A DNA stretch of 44,287 nucleotides from the NCBI RefSeq assembly GCF_016612545.1, contig NZ_JAENRY010000047.1, positions 1 to 44,287 of the forward strand, read 5' to 3'. Within the stretch, counting starts at the first letter, position 1. Each line of letters begins with the position of its first letter. The notes beneath the pieces were generated by a model. That model saw only the letters and a program-made list of their open reading frames with translations, was not told where the DNA came from and ran no database searches. This document shows, one piece after another, positions 23,507-31,843 of this stretch. The position numbers and the translations under genes are program-made. Origin of the DNA: Streptomyces sp. MBT65. GTDB lineage: Bacteria; Actinomycetota; Actinomycetes; Streptomycetales; Streptomycetaceae.

Positions 23507-24481
23507 ATGGCTGTTATTTCCGATCCCGCGGAGTTCAACGAGGACGACCTCTACGTCGACCTGCGGGCCGCGCTGGAGCTTCCGCTCTATCTGAAGTGCG
23601 AGGGGTTCAACTTCGCCGGCTCGGTCAAGCTGAAGGCGGCCACCGAGATGGTGGACGCCGCCGAGCGGGCCGGCATCCTGCGGCCCGGCTCGGTGCTGGT
23701 CGAGTCGTCGTCCGGCAACCTGGGGGTGGCGCTGAGCGTGCTCGCGGCGAGCCGCGGCTACGGGTTTCTCTGCATCACCGACAGACGCTGCAACGTGCCG
23801 ACGGTGCGGCTGATGGAGGCGCTCGGCAGCCGGGTCCACGTCATCGACCAACCGGACCCGCACGGCGGTTTCCTGGGCGCCCGGATCGCGTACGTGCGGG
23901 CGCTGTGCGCCTCGGACGAGCGGTACGTGTGGCTCAACCAGTACACCAACCAAGGGAATTGGCGGGCGCACTACCGCACCACGGCACCCGCGATCGCGCG
24001 CCGGTTCCCGCAGCTGGACGTGCTGTTCGTCGGCGCCGGCACCACCGGGACGCTGATGGGCTGCGCGCGCTGGTTCTGGCAGGGGCGGCGCCGGGTGCGG
24101 ATCGTGGCCGTGGACGCCGTCGGCTCGGTCACCTTCGGCGGGGAGGCGCGGCCCCGGATGATCCCGGGGCTCGGCACCAGCGTGGGCTCGCCCTTCCTCG
24201 ACATGTCGTACATCGACGACGTGATCCATGTCGAGGAGGCAGACACCGTGCAGACCTGCCGGCGGCTGGCCGCGCGGGGCTTCCTGTTCGGCGGCTCCAC
24301 CGGCACGGTCGTCAGCGGGGCCGAGCAGTGGCTCGCGCGCCATGGACGACATGGCACGACAGCGGTGGCGATCGCCCCTGACCTGGGCGAACGCTATCTG
24401 GACACGGTGTACCGCACCGGCTGGCTAGAGGAGGAGATGCCCGAAACCGCGATGCTTGCGGCCATGTCCCGCTCGGCGTGA
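23507..24481 (+). CDS. sbnA: SbnA-like 2,3-diaminopropionate synthase (PLP-dependent)
   Basis: A 324-residue PLP enzyme of the cysteine synthase/beta-substituting family. SbnA joins O-phospho-L-serine and L-glutamate to form N-(2-amino-2-carboxyethyl)-L-glutamate. Lys41 in FNFAGSVKLKAA should form the Schiff base. ESSSGNLGVALSVLAA and GAGTTGTLMGCARWFW are the substrate and phosphate loops, and GGSTGTVVSGAEQWL is near the C-terminus. GGGGAG lies just before the ATG, 32 bp after sbnB. It is the last gene of the operon. Confidence 0.9.
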   Translation: MAVISDPAEFNEDDLYVDLRAALELPLYLKCEGFNFAGSVKLKAATEMVDAAERAGILRPGSVLVESSSGNLGVALSVLAASRGYGFLCITDRRCNVPTVRLMEALGSRVHVIDQPDPHGGFLGARIAYVRALCASDERYVWLNQYTNQGNWRAHYRTTAPAIARRFPQLDVLFVGAGTTGTLMGCARWFWQGRRRVRIVAVDAVGSVTFGGEARPRMIPGLGTSVGSPFLDMSYIDDVIHVEEADTVQTCRRLAARGFLFGGSTGTVVSGAEQWLARHGRHGTTAVAIAPDLGERYLDTVYRTGWLEEEMPETAMLAAMSRSA

Positions 24482-24503
24482 CGTCCGTGACGGCGGCTGT
24501 GTC

Positions 24504-24572
24504 AGGGTAGGGATCAAGACCACCGCAGAGTGGAGATCCGCACCGCCGCAGGGTGGGGATCCCGACCACCGC
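24504..24572. repeat. Three imperfect 23-bp tandem repeats
   Basis: Units at 24504-24526, 24527-24549 and 24550-24572 share the pattern AGgGTgGgGATC...ACCaCCGC. They fill most of the gap between sbnA and the acyl-CoA dehydrogenase and could be multiple binding sites for a regulator. Confidence 0.75.
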
Positions 24573-24583
24573 CGTCCCCCGGG

Positions 24584-24589
24584 CAGGTT
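24584..24589 (+). promoter_or_regulatory. Possible -10 of a leaderless promoter (acyl-CoA dehydrogenase)
   Basis: CAGGTT, CCAGCC (6 nt) and ATG at 24596. There is no Shine-Dalgarno. Confidence 0.35.
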
Positions 24590-24595
24590 CCAGCC

Positions 24596-26230
24596 ATGGC
24601 ACGCACCACCCACACCGTGACCAACCAGACTCCCCCACTGGTCGGCCACGACGTCTTCACCACCGATCGCGTCCTGACGGCCGCGGTCGAGCGCCACACC
24701 GCTCCCGGGCTGCTGGACGAGGTCCGGGACGAACTCTCCGCCCTGGGCCGCGCCGCCGGTTCGGCCCAGGTCCAGGAGTGGGGTGCGCAGGCCAACGACA
24801 ACCCCCCGGGCCTGCGCACCCACGACCGCTACGGCCGTCGGATCGACGAGGTCGAGTTCCATCCGGCCTGGCACCGGCTGCTCGGCAAGGGCGTCGCGGC
24901 CGGGCTGACCGCCGCCTGGAACCGCCCGGCCGGACATGTCCGCCGGGCGGCCGGGCTGCTGGTCTGGACCCAGGTCGAGGCGGGCAACATCTGCCCGCTG
25001 TCGATGACCCACGCGGCGGTGCCCGCGCTGCGCGCCGATCCCGCGCTGGCAGCCGAGTGGGAGCCCCAGCTGACGTCCATGGTCTACGACCGTGGGCTGC
25101 GGCCCGCCCACCTCAAGGCCGGGGTCCTCTTCGGGATGGGCATGACGGAGAAGCAGGGCGGCAGCGACGTCCGCGCGAACACGACGACGGCGCACCCGCT
25201 CGCGGAGGAGGGGACGTACGAGCTGACCGGCCACAAGTGGTTCTGCTCGGCGCCCATGTCCGACGGTTTCCTGGTGCTGGCGCAGGCGCCCGGCGGGCTG
25301 ACCTGCTTCCTGGTGCCCCGGGTGCTGGCGGACGGCACCCGCAACGTGTTCCTGCTCCAGCGGCTCAAGGACAAGCTCGGCAACCGCTCGAACGCCTCCG
25401 CCGAGGTCGAGTTCGACGGGACCTGGGCGCGCCGGGTCGGGGACGAGGGGGACGGAGTGCGGACCATCATCGGGATGGTCGCGGCGACCCGGCTCGACTG
25501 TGTGCTCGGCTCGGCCGGTCTGATGCGGCAGGCCGTCGCACAGGCCGTCCATCACACCGCCCACCGCGAGGCCTTCGGCGGGAAGCTTCTCGACAAGCCG
25601 CTGATGCGCAACGTACTGGCGGATCTCGCCCTGGAGTCGGAGGCGGCGACCGCGCTCGGCCTGCGACTCGCGGCGGCCTACGACGACGGCGGTGAACAGG
25701 AGCTGGCGTTCCTGCGGTTGGCGGTGCCGGCCGCCAAGTACTGGGTGACCAAGCACTGTTCACCGGTCGCGGTCGAGGCGGCGGAGTGCCTGGGCGGCAA
25801 CGGCTATGTCGAGGAGTCCGGACTGCCGCGCCTGGTACGGGAGTCGCCGCTCAACTCGATCTGGGAGGGCGCAGGGAACATCCAGGCCCTCGACGCACTG
25901 CGGGCGTTGCGGCGCGAACCGCGGGCGCTGAACGCCTTCCTGGTCGAGGTCGGCCGGGTGCGCGGCGCCGATCACCGGCTCGACGGGGCGATGAAGAACC
26001 TGCTCACCGAGTTCGCCGACTTGGACGGCATCGAGGGCCGCGCCCGGCGCGTGGTCGAGCGGATGGCGCTGGTGCTGCAAGGGGCGCTGCTCGTCCGGCA
26101 CGCGCCGCCGGAGGTAGCCGACGCGTTCTGCGCGTCCCGGCTGGGCGGCGACTGGGGCACCACCTTCGGGACCCTGCCGCCGACGCTCGACCTGGCCTCG
26201 ATCGTGGAGCGGGCCCGGCCGGAGGCCTGA
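24596..26230 (+). CDS. Acyl-CoA dehydrogenase family protein, AidB-like
   Basis: A 544-residue flavoprotein with the layout of the AidB subgroup. An N-terminal extension (VGHDVFTTDRVLTAAVERH) precedes the dehydrogenase core. FAD-binding stretches are FGMGMTEKQGGSDVRANTT and LTGHKWFCSAPMSDGFLVLAQ. The C-terminal helical bundle includes ECLGGNGYVEESGLPRLVRE and SIWEGAGNIQALDALRAL, whose Glu is at the catalytic-base position. The Escherichia coli homologue binds DNA and protects against alkylation; many actinomycete homologues are simply metabolic. A strong hairpin follows. It could belong to the Dap cluster or be unrelated. Confidence 0.88.
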   Translation: MARTTHTVTNQTPPLVGHDVFTTDRVLTAAVERHTAPGLLDEVRDELSALGRAAGSAQVQEWGAQANDNPPGLRTHDRYGRRIDEVEFHPAWHRLLGKGVAAGLTAAWNRPAGHVRRAAGLLVWTQVEAGNICPLSMTHAAVPALRADPALAAEWEPQLTSMVYDRGLRPAHLKAGVLFGMGMTEKQGGSDVRANTTTAHPLAEEGTYELTGHKWFCSAPMSDGFLVLAQAPGGLTCFLVPRVLADGTRNVFLLQRLKDKLGNRSNASAEVEFDGTWARRVGDEGDGVRTIIGMVAATRLDCVLGSAGLMRQAVAQAVHHTAHREAFGGKLLDKPLMRNVLADLALESEAATALGLRLAAAYDDGGEQELAFLRLAVPAAKYWVTKHCSPVAVEAAECLGGNGYVEESGLPRLVRESPLNSIWEGAGNIQALDALRALRREPRALNAFLVEVGRVRGADHRLDGAMKNLLTEFADLDGIEGRARRVVERMALVLQGALLVRHAPPEVADAFCASRLGGDWGTTFGTLPPTLDLASIVERARPEA

Positions 26231-26247
26231 TTCCACGGCGGTACATC

Positions 26248-26285
26248 GCGAGGGTGGTGCTGCGCCGACACGGCACCACCCTCGC
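26248..26285 (+). terminator. Strong hairpin terminator after the acyl-CoA dehydrogenase
   Basis: GCGAGGGTGGTGC (26248-26260) pairs perfectly over 13 bp with GCACCACCCTCGC (26273-26285) around a 12-nt loop. It starts 18 bp after the stop. Confidence 0.75.
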
Positions 26286-26437
26286 AGCGTGGGACAAGTT
26301 TCAGACACCACTCGGCTGTTCACCAGGGTTGCAGAGGGTTGCAACTTGACGGTCACTGTGGTCGGACTGTCTCCCTCCGTCACCACGGAGCGGCACTATG
26401 AGACCAACAGTCGATACGGGACCGGAGGGAAGGACCC

Positions 26438-27727
26438 ATGGCGAACCCGCCGGCCGGACTGCCGCGGCGCACCACCGTCGACGCGGCGCGCACGGCCCGG
26501 ATGTTGAGCGACGCCCGGCACGCCACGCCCTTCGGAACGCGCGCCCGCACCGCTCCCCGCCCGGTCATCGAGGAGTCCTGGGAGCGCGCGTTACGCGGCG
26601 GGACCCACCCCGACCACGATCTGCGGACCGGGGTGCTGTCCCGTGAGGAGGTCGAACGGCGGCGCGGCGCAAGCCCGTTACGGCACGTCCTGCCGGTGTT
26701 GCGGGAGGGGCTGGTGTCCGTTGCGGACGCCGCCCACCACATCGTGCTGATCGCCGACGACGAGGGCCGCGCGCTGTGGCGGGAGGGCAGTGCCGCCGTG
26801 CTGCGCAAGGCCGACGAGGTCGGCATCGAGGTCGGCACGGACTGGCGCGAGGACGTCATCGGCACCAACGGCGTGGGCACCCCGGCGGTCGTACGACGGC
26901 CCGTGCAGGTCTTCGCCGGTGAGCATCTCTCGCGCGCGCTGGCCTCGTTCACCTGCGCGGGCGCCCCGATCACCGACCCCAGGGACGGCCGGCTGATCGG
27001 TGTCGTCGATGTCAGCGGCCCGCTGGAGACCATGCATCCGGCCACCCTCGCCTGGGTCGACTCGGTGGCCAAACTCGCCGAGGCCCGGCTGCGCGAGCTG
27101 CACATGACCTCGCTGGAGCGGCTGCGCGCGGTGGCGGCGCCGATCCTGCCCCGGCTGGGCGGCCGGGCCCTGGTGGTGGACCGGGACGGCTGGACCGCCG
27201 CGGTCACCGGAATGCCGTATGTGAAGCGGATCGCGCTGCCCAAGTCGCCCTCCGGGGGCCGCCGTTGGGTGCCGTCGCTCGGGCTCTGCGCACTGGAGCC
27301 GCTGGCCGGGGGCTGGTTGATCCGCGTCGCCGACGAACCGGTGCCCGGCGCCGCCCCCCGGATCGTCCTGGACCTGGCGCCGGCCCGCCGCTGGTCGGTG
27401 ACGGTCTACGGCGGCACGGGCTCCTGGACCCATGAACTGAGCCCGCGGCACGCCGAGTTGCTCTACCTCCTGGCCCTGCACCCCACCGGCCGCAGCGCCG
27501 CGGCCCTGGCCGAGGACATGTTCGGCGACCCCGGCCGCACGGTGACGGTGCGGGCGGAGATGTCGCGGGTACGGCGCTATCTCGGGCCACTTCTGGAGCA
27601 CCGGCCCTACCGCTTCCGCGAGGACGCGGAGGTCGAGGTGGTGCTGCCCCAGGACCCGCGCGAGCTGCTGCCGCACTCGACGGCACCGGGTGTGACCAGG
27701 GGACGGGCGTCGGCCCAAGTGCCGTAG
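26438..27727 (+). CDS. GAF-domain transcriptional regulator with two TTA codons
   Basis: A 429-residue protein. Residues about 85-215 form a GAF sensor of the AcoR type (HIVLIADDEGRALWREG, GTDWREDVIGTNGVGTPAVV, RALASFTCAGAPITDPRDGRLIGVVDVSG). The C-terminal 100 residues (LSPRHAELLYLLALHPTGRSAAALAEDMFGDPG and VRAEMSRVRRYLG) look like a winged-helix DNA-binding domain. No AAA+ domain is present. The start follows GGAGGGAAGGA. Leu52 and Leu81 are encoded by TTA (26591-26593, 26678-26680), making expression bldA-dependent. It probably responds to a metabolite and may control the neighbouring acyl-CoA dehydrogenase. Confidence 0.85.
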   Translation: MANPPAGLPRRTTVDAARTARMLSDARHATPFGTRARTAPRPVIEESWERALRGGTHPDHDLRTGVLSREEVERRRGASPLRHVLPVLREGLVSVADAAHHIVLIADDEGRALWREGSAAVLRKADEVGIEVGTDWREDVIGTNGVGTPAVVRRPVQVFAGEHLSRALASFTCAGAPITDPRDGRLIGVVDVSGPLETMHPATLAWVDSVAKLAEARLRELHMTSLERLRAVAAPILPRLGGRALVVDRDGWTAAVTGMPYVKRIALPKSPSGGRRWVPSLGLCALEPLAGGWLIRVADEPVPGAAPRIVLDLAPARRWSVTVYGGTGSWTHELSPRHAELLYLLALHPTGRSAAALAEDMFGDPGRTVTVRAEMSRVRRYLGPLLEHRPYRFREDAEVEVVLPQDPRELLPHSTAPGVTRGRASAQVP

Positions 27728-27927
27728 CGGAGGCAGCGGGAGCGGGTCGGGGGCCGTATCGGACAGGTGGCGCAAAAGACACGTCCGGCAGCATCTTCCG
27801 CATATTTGCAGGGTCTTACCCATGGGACGGCCAGGACTGCCGTAGCATCCCCCTACGGGCCACCCCACCTGCTCCCTGGTCAACGCACGGATCACCAGGC
27901 GCAGTTGGCTCGCCTCGGGAGGACACT

Positions 27928-29187
27928 ATGAGTGCACGTGGGCGACATCGCCGCCGCAGGCGGGGCAGGGCGCTGCGCGCCGTGCTGACCGGGGCCGCGC
28001 TCGGCCTCACCGCGGCCGCGACGATGATCAGCGCCTCGCAGGCGACCGTCGGTTCCGATCCCGGGGGGCTGAAGCCGCTCACCTCGGCTTCCGATCTGGG
28101 GCAGTTGCAGGTGCGGGAGACCCTGGAGCCGCAGCAGTCCTTGGACCGGCTCGCCTCGGCGATGGGGCGTCCGGTGGGCGTCGACGCCGTGCTGAAGAGC
28201 GCCGACCACACCCTGCGCGACGCCGCGGACTGCACGACCGACGAGAAGGCGGCTCTGCCCGTCGAACCGGCGGCCACCCGCGCGTACTGCTGGGACAGCG
28301 GCGACGCGGCCGACCCGGGGTGGACGCCCCGCTCGGTGACCACCTCGGGCGACGCCGACGAGGACGGCTGGTGGGGCTCGAACCGCGTGATCCTCTCCGG
28401 CTGGAGCGCGAACACCCGCGGCCTGGCCCGGGTCGCCTTCGTGAACGCGGCCGACCCTGCCCGTCTCACCTACACCTGGGCCCTCCTCGCCGTACCGACC
28501 GACGGCGGACGCGACTACCGCGGGCTCGCCTCCACGGTCTCCGGCATGGTCTGGTACCAGGACAAGCTCCTGGTCACCACCACGGGCGGGACCCGCGACG
28601 CGCTGTACGTCTACGACATGAACCGCATCCAGCGCACCACGGTGACGGCCTCCGCGGTCGGCCGGGTGCGCGAGGGCTGGTCGGCGGCCGGGTACCGGTA
28701 CGTCCTGCCCGCGGTCGGCTCGTACCGGCTGAGCGGCGACAAGTCCGCCGTACGGCCCGTGGGCCTCTCCCTGGACCGCAGTACGGTGCCGGACAGTCTG
28801 GTCGCGAGCGGGGCCAAGCGGCTGTGGCGCTATCCGTTCAGCCGCGATCCCGCGCGCACCGGGCTGCTCGCCACGGACTCGGCGGGACGCGCGGTGCCCG
28901 AGGAGGCGTACGCGACGAAGGTCACCGGCGTCGGCGGCGTGCTCGCGAGCGGTTCCTCCTGGTACCTGGGCGGCGCGGCCGGGGAGCAGAGCGGGCACGG
29001 CTCGCTGTGGCGGCAGGACGCCAAGGACGCGAAGGCCACCGAGTGCGGGGCCGACGAGACGCACCAGTGCTGGAGCGCGCAGACCGGCTCCCTCTCCTAC
29101 TGGCAGGAGACAGGCGAGGTCTGGTCGGTGTCGGGACGGATGCTGTTCGCACTTCCACTGAACTCGATCGACAGCTCGCTCGGTTGA
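27928..29187 (+). CDS. Secreted protein of unknown function
   Basis: A 419-residue exported protein. A very arginine-rich n-region (GRHRRRRRGRALR) precedes a hydrophobic stretch ending ISASQA, a good signal-peptidase site. The mature part has repeated beta-rich motifs (WWGSNRVILSGWSANTRGLARVAFV, VSGMVWYQDKLLVTTTGG, YVYDMNRIQ, GWSAAGYRYVLPAVGSYRL) that suggest a beta-propeller. Two cysteine pairs may form disulfides (DCTTDEK with YCWDSG, ECGADE with QCWSAQ). The start follows GGGAGGACACT. No enzymatic residues are recognised. Confidence 0.8.
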   Translation: MSARGRHRRRRRGRALRAVLTGAALGLTAAATMISASQATVGSDPGGLKPLTSASDLGQLQVRETLEPQQSLDRLASAMGRPVGVDAVLKSADHTLRDAADCTTDEKAALPVEPAATRAYCWDSGDAADPGWTPRSVTTSGDADEDGWWGSNRVILSGWSANTRGLARVAFVNAADPARLTYTWALLAVPTDGGRDYRGLASTVSGMVWYQDKLLVTTTGGTRDALYVYDMNRIQRTTVTASAVGRVREGWSAAGYRYVLPAVGSYRLSGDKSAVRPVGLSLDRSTVPDSLVASGAKRLWRYPFSRDPARTGLLATDSAGRAVPEEAYATKVTGVGGVLASGSSWYLGGAAGEQSGHGSLWRQDAKDAKATECGADETHQCWSAQTGSLSYWQETGEVWSVSGRMLFALPLNSIDSSLG

Positions 29188-29202
29188 TCCACTGATCGAC
29201 AG

Positions 29203-29217
29203 ATCCGCCGGGCGGAT
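29203..29217 (+). terminator. Small hairpin after the secreted-protein gene
   Basis: ATCCGC-CGG-GCGGAT is a 6-bp stem with a 3-nt loop, 15 bp after the stop. It is short, so weak at best. Confidence 0.3.
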
Positions 29218-29232
29218 GATTCCCTGACGGGC

Positions 29233-29805
29233 ATGACGAACATCCCCGTGACCACCTGGTCCCTGGAGCAGACCGACCCGAGCGACCTCCTCCCGGCCAT
29301 CGCGCCGGACGGGGACGTGCGGATCGCCCGCTCCGAGGTGCCCTCCCCCGAGTTCAGCCGCTATCTGTACGCGTCGGTCGGCGGGGACATCCTCTGGATA
29401 GACCGGCTGCACTGGACGTTCGCGCAGTGGCAGGAGCACCTGGACCGGCCGGGCGTGGAGACCTGGGTCGTGTACGACCGGGGCACACCCGCCGGGTACG
29501 TGGAACTGGAGCCACAGGACGACGGCGTCGTCGAGATCGTCTACTTCGGCCTGATCCCCGCCTTCCGCGGCCGCCGCCTCGGCGGCCACCTCCTCTCCTA
29601 CGGCGCCGCCCGCGCCTGGGACCTCGCCGACCGCTGGCCGGGACGGGTGTCCACCAAGCGGGTCTGGCTGCATACCTGCAGCCTGGACGGGGTGCACGCC
29701 ATGGACAACTACCAGCGCCGGGGCTTCAAGCTCTTCGACACGCAGGTCGAGGAGATGGCCCAGGCGACCACACCGGGACCCTGGCCGGGCGCCTACCGCG
29801 TCTGA
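29233..29805 (+). CDS. GNAT-family N-acetyltransferase
   Basis: A 190-residue acetyltransferase. The central strand-helix unit VEIVYFGLIPAFRGRRLGGHLLSYGAARAWD is GNAT motif A, with the acetyl-CoA pyrophosphate loop RGRRLGG. The following VWLHTCSLDGVHAMDNYQRRGFKLF is motif B. The acceptor is unknown. TTCCCT lies 7 nt before the ATG and could be a poor leaderless -10. It is transcribed towards the sulfur operon but separated from its leader by 127 bp. Confidence 0.85.
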   Translation: MTNIPVTTWSLEQTDPSDLLPAIAPDGDVRIARSEVPSPEFSRYLYASVGGDILWIDRLHWTFAQWQEHLDRPGVETWVVYDRGTPAGYVELEPQDDGVVEIVYFGLIPAFRGRRLGGHLLSYGAARAWDLADRWPGRVSTKRVWLHTCSLDGVHAMDNYQRRGFKLFDTQVEEMAQATTPGPWPGAYRV

Positions 29806-29844
29806 CCTGCGCCGACAAGACAGCGTGCGCGGCTTGTGACCGAT

Positions 29845-29879
29845 GACACCCTCGTCTCACATAGCGGGACCAGGGTGTC
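29845..29879. promoter_or_regulatory. Nested inverted repeats upstream of the sulfur leader peptide
   Basis: GACACCCT (29845-29852) and AGGGTGTC (29872-29879) form a perfect 8-bp inverted repeat. Inside it lies GTCTC-N7-GGGAC (29854-29870), a 17-bp palindrome with one mismatch, the form expected for an Rrf2/CymR-type or other dimeric sulfur regulator. The regulator is not in the window. Confidence 0.5.
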
Positions 29880-29881
29880 CG

Positions 29882-29935
29882 CATGACGGACGAAGCTGGA
29901 CTGTGTCCAGAACGCCGTGACACGCTTCCGTCATG
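29882..29935 (+). promoter_or_regulatory. Long-stem structure that covers the leader-peptide start codon
   Basis: CATGACGGA (29882-29890) pairs with TCCGTCATG (29927-29935). AGC (29894-29896) and GCT (29924-29926) can extend it, and CTGGAC-TGT-GTCCAG (29896-29910) forms an inner hairpin that competes for one base. The right arm includes the leader ATG. It may be an RNA fold that gates translation. Alternatively it is a DNA operator over a promoter (TGGACT-N18-CACGCT, 29897-29926) that would make the leader leaderless. Confidence 0.4.
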
Positions 29936-30016
29936 TCCGGAACTGGAATTGCCTTGGTGAGTCGGCGACACGTCGACCTCGGCCGCATGTCCAGCGCCAT
30001 CTGTCCGGCGGGCTAG
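29933..30016 (+). CDS. Cysteine-containing leader peptide of the sulfate-reduction operon
   Basis: A 27-residue open frame reads MSGTGIALVSRRH then VDLGRMSSAICPAG and stops at TAG 30014-30016. The RRHVDLGR core with a single Cys near the end is the form I recall for the putative leader peptides found upstream of streptomycete cysteine/sulfur genes. The Cys codon is TGT at 30002-30004. Slow translation when cysteinyl-tRNA is scarce could change expression of the operon that starts 130 nt downstream. No Shine-Dalgarno is seen, and the ATG is buried in an inverted repeat. Confidence 0.8.
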   Translation: MSGTGIALVSRRHVDLGRMSSAICPAG

Positions 30017-30145
30017 TCGAGCCGCAGCACCGCCGGTTTTCCCCGTATCTGCCTCATACTGCGCAAAGACGCGCGCGTATGCCCGCATGCGCCCGTACAC
30101 GCAGGTCAGAGCCGATCACCCGCCTGTCCCGGAGGACGTAGAACC

Positions 30146-31843
30146 ATGGCCGCCACCCCCGAGAACCCTGCAGCCGCAGCGCCCCGCCGCAAGGTGAGCC
30201 GTCACCGCGGTGAGGGTCAGTGGGCAGCCGGACACTTCACCCCGCTCAACGGCAACGAGCAGTTCAAGAAGGACGACGACGGTCTCAATGTGCGGACACG
30301 CATTGAGACGATCTACTCCAAGCGCGGCTTCGACTCGATCGACCCGAACGACCTCCGCGGACGTATGCGCTGGTGGGGGCTGTACACCCAGCGCAAGCCC
30401 GGGATCGACGGCGGCAAGACCGCGATCCTGGAGCCGGAGGAGCTGGACGACAAGTACTTCATGCTGCGCGTCCGGATCGACGGCGGCCGGCTGACCACGG
30501 ACCAGTTGCGGGTGATCGGCGAGATCTCGCAGGAGTTCGCGCGCGGCACGGCCGACCTGACGGACCGGCAGAACGTGCAGTACCACTGGATCCGCATCGA
30601 GGACGTGCCCGAGATCTGGAACCGCCTGGAGGCGGTCGGTCTCTCCACCACCGAGGCCTGCGGCGACACGCCCCGCACCATCCTCGGCTCCCCGGTCGCC
30701 GGCATCGCCGAGGACGAGATCATCGACGGCTCCTCGGCCATCGACGAGATCCACCGCCTCTACATCGGCACCAAGGAGTTCTCCAACCTCCCGCGCAAGT
30801 TCAAGACGGCGATCTCAGGATCCCCGCTCCTGGACGTCGCGCACGAGATCAACGACATCGCGTTCGTCGGCGTCGAGCACCCCGAGCACGGCCCCGGTTT
30901 CGACCTGTGGGTCGGCGGCGGTCTGTCCACCAACCCGAAGATCGGCGTCCGGCTCGGCGCCTGGGTCCCGCTGGACGAGGTCCCGGACGTGTGGGCCGGC
31001 GTGATCGGCATCTTCCGCGACTACGGCTACCGGCGGCTGCGCACCCGCGCCCGCCTGAAGTTCCTCGTCGCCGACTGGGGCCCGGAGAAGTTCCGCCGGA
31101 TCCTGGAGGACGAGTACCTCAAGCGCAATCTCGTCGACGGCCCCGCCCCCGCTCAACCGCTCCAGCGCTGGCGCGACCACGTCGGCGTCCACCGCCAGCG
31201 GGACGGCCTGTTCTACGTCGGTTTCGCGCCGCGTGTCGGCCGCGTCGACGGCACCACGCTCACGAAGATCGCCGAGCTGGCCACGGCGCACGGCTCGGGC
31301 CGGCTGCGCACCACGGTCGAGCAGAAGATGATCGTGCTCGATGTGGCGGAGGACCGGATCTACTCGCTGGTCGAGGGCCTCGAAGCCCTCGGCCTCACCG
31401 CCAAGCCCTCGCCCTTCCGGCGCGGCACCATGGCCTGCACCGGCATCGAGTACTGCAAGCTCGCGATCGTCGAGACCAAGCAGCGCGGCATCACGCTCAT
31501 CGACGAACTGGAGCGCCGCATCCCGGAGTTCGACGAGCCGATCACCATCAACATCAACGGCTGCCCGAACGCCTGCGCCCGTATCCAGGTCGCGGACATC
31601 GGTCTCAAGGGCCAGTTGGTCCTGGACGACAAGGGCGAGCAGGTCGAGGGCTTCCAGGTGCACCTGGGCGGCGCTCTCGGTCTGGAGGCCGGTTTCGGCC
31701 GCAAGGTCCGTGGCCTGAAGGTCACTTCGGAGGAACTCCCGGACTACGTCGAGCGGGTGCTCACCCGGTTCCAGCAGGAGCGCGAGGACGGCGAGCGCTT
31801 CGCCGCCTGGGCGACGCGCGCCAGCGAGGAGTCACTGTCGTGA
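30146..31843 (+). CDS. sir: Ferredoxin-dependent assimilatory sulfite reductase
   Basis: A 565-residue nitrite/sulfite reductase family enzyme that reduces sulfite to sulfide with six electrons. The sirohaem-[4Fe-4S] ligands are Cys431-x5-Cys437 (ACTGIEYC) and Cys473-x3-Cys477 (NGCPNAC). The two ferredoxin-like half domains begin at EELDDKYFMLRVRIDGGRLT and RDGLFYVGFAPRVGRVDG. Position first in an APS-reduction operon identifies sulfite rather than nitrite as substrate. The ATG follows GGAGG (30131-30135), and the stop overlaps the next GTG. Confidence 0.93.
   Translation: MAATPENPAAAAPRRKVSRHRGEGQWAAGHFTPLNGNEQFKKDDDGLNVRTRIETIYSKRGFDSIDPNDLRGRMRWWGLYTQRKPGIDGGKTAILEPEELDDKYFMLRVRIDGGRLTTDQLRVIGEISQEFARGTADLTDRQNVQYHWIRIEDVPEIWNRLEAVGLSTTEACGDTPRTILGSPVAGIAEDEIIDGSSAIDEIHRLYIGTKEFSNLPRKFKTAISGSPLLDVAHEINDIAFVGVEHPEHGPGFDLWVGGGLSTNPKIGVRLGAWVPLDEVPDVWAGVIGIFRDYGYRRLRTRARLKFLVADWGPEKFRRILEDEYLKRNLVDGPAPAQPLQRWRDHVGVHRQRDGLFYVGFAPRVGRVDGTTLTKIAELATAHGSGRLRTTVEQKMIVLDVAEDRIYSLVEGLEALGLTAKPSPFRRGTMACTGIEYCKLAIVETKQRGITLIDELERRIPEFDEPITININGCPNACARIQVADIGLKGQLVLDDKGEQVEGFQVHLGGALGLEAGFGRKVRGLKVTSEELPDYVERVLTRFQQEREDGERFAAWATRASEESLS

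Noticed and set aside
29882..30145. Classical riboswitch (SAM or cobalamin) ahead of the sulfite reductase
   Set aside because: No conserved riboswitch core was recognised; the leader peptide and simple hairpins explain the region better.
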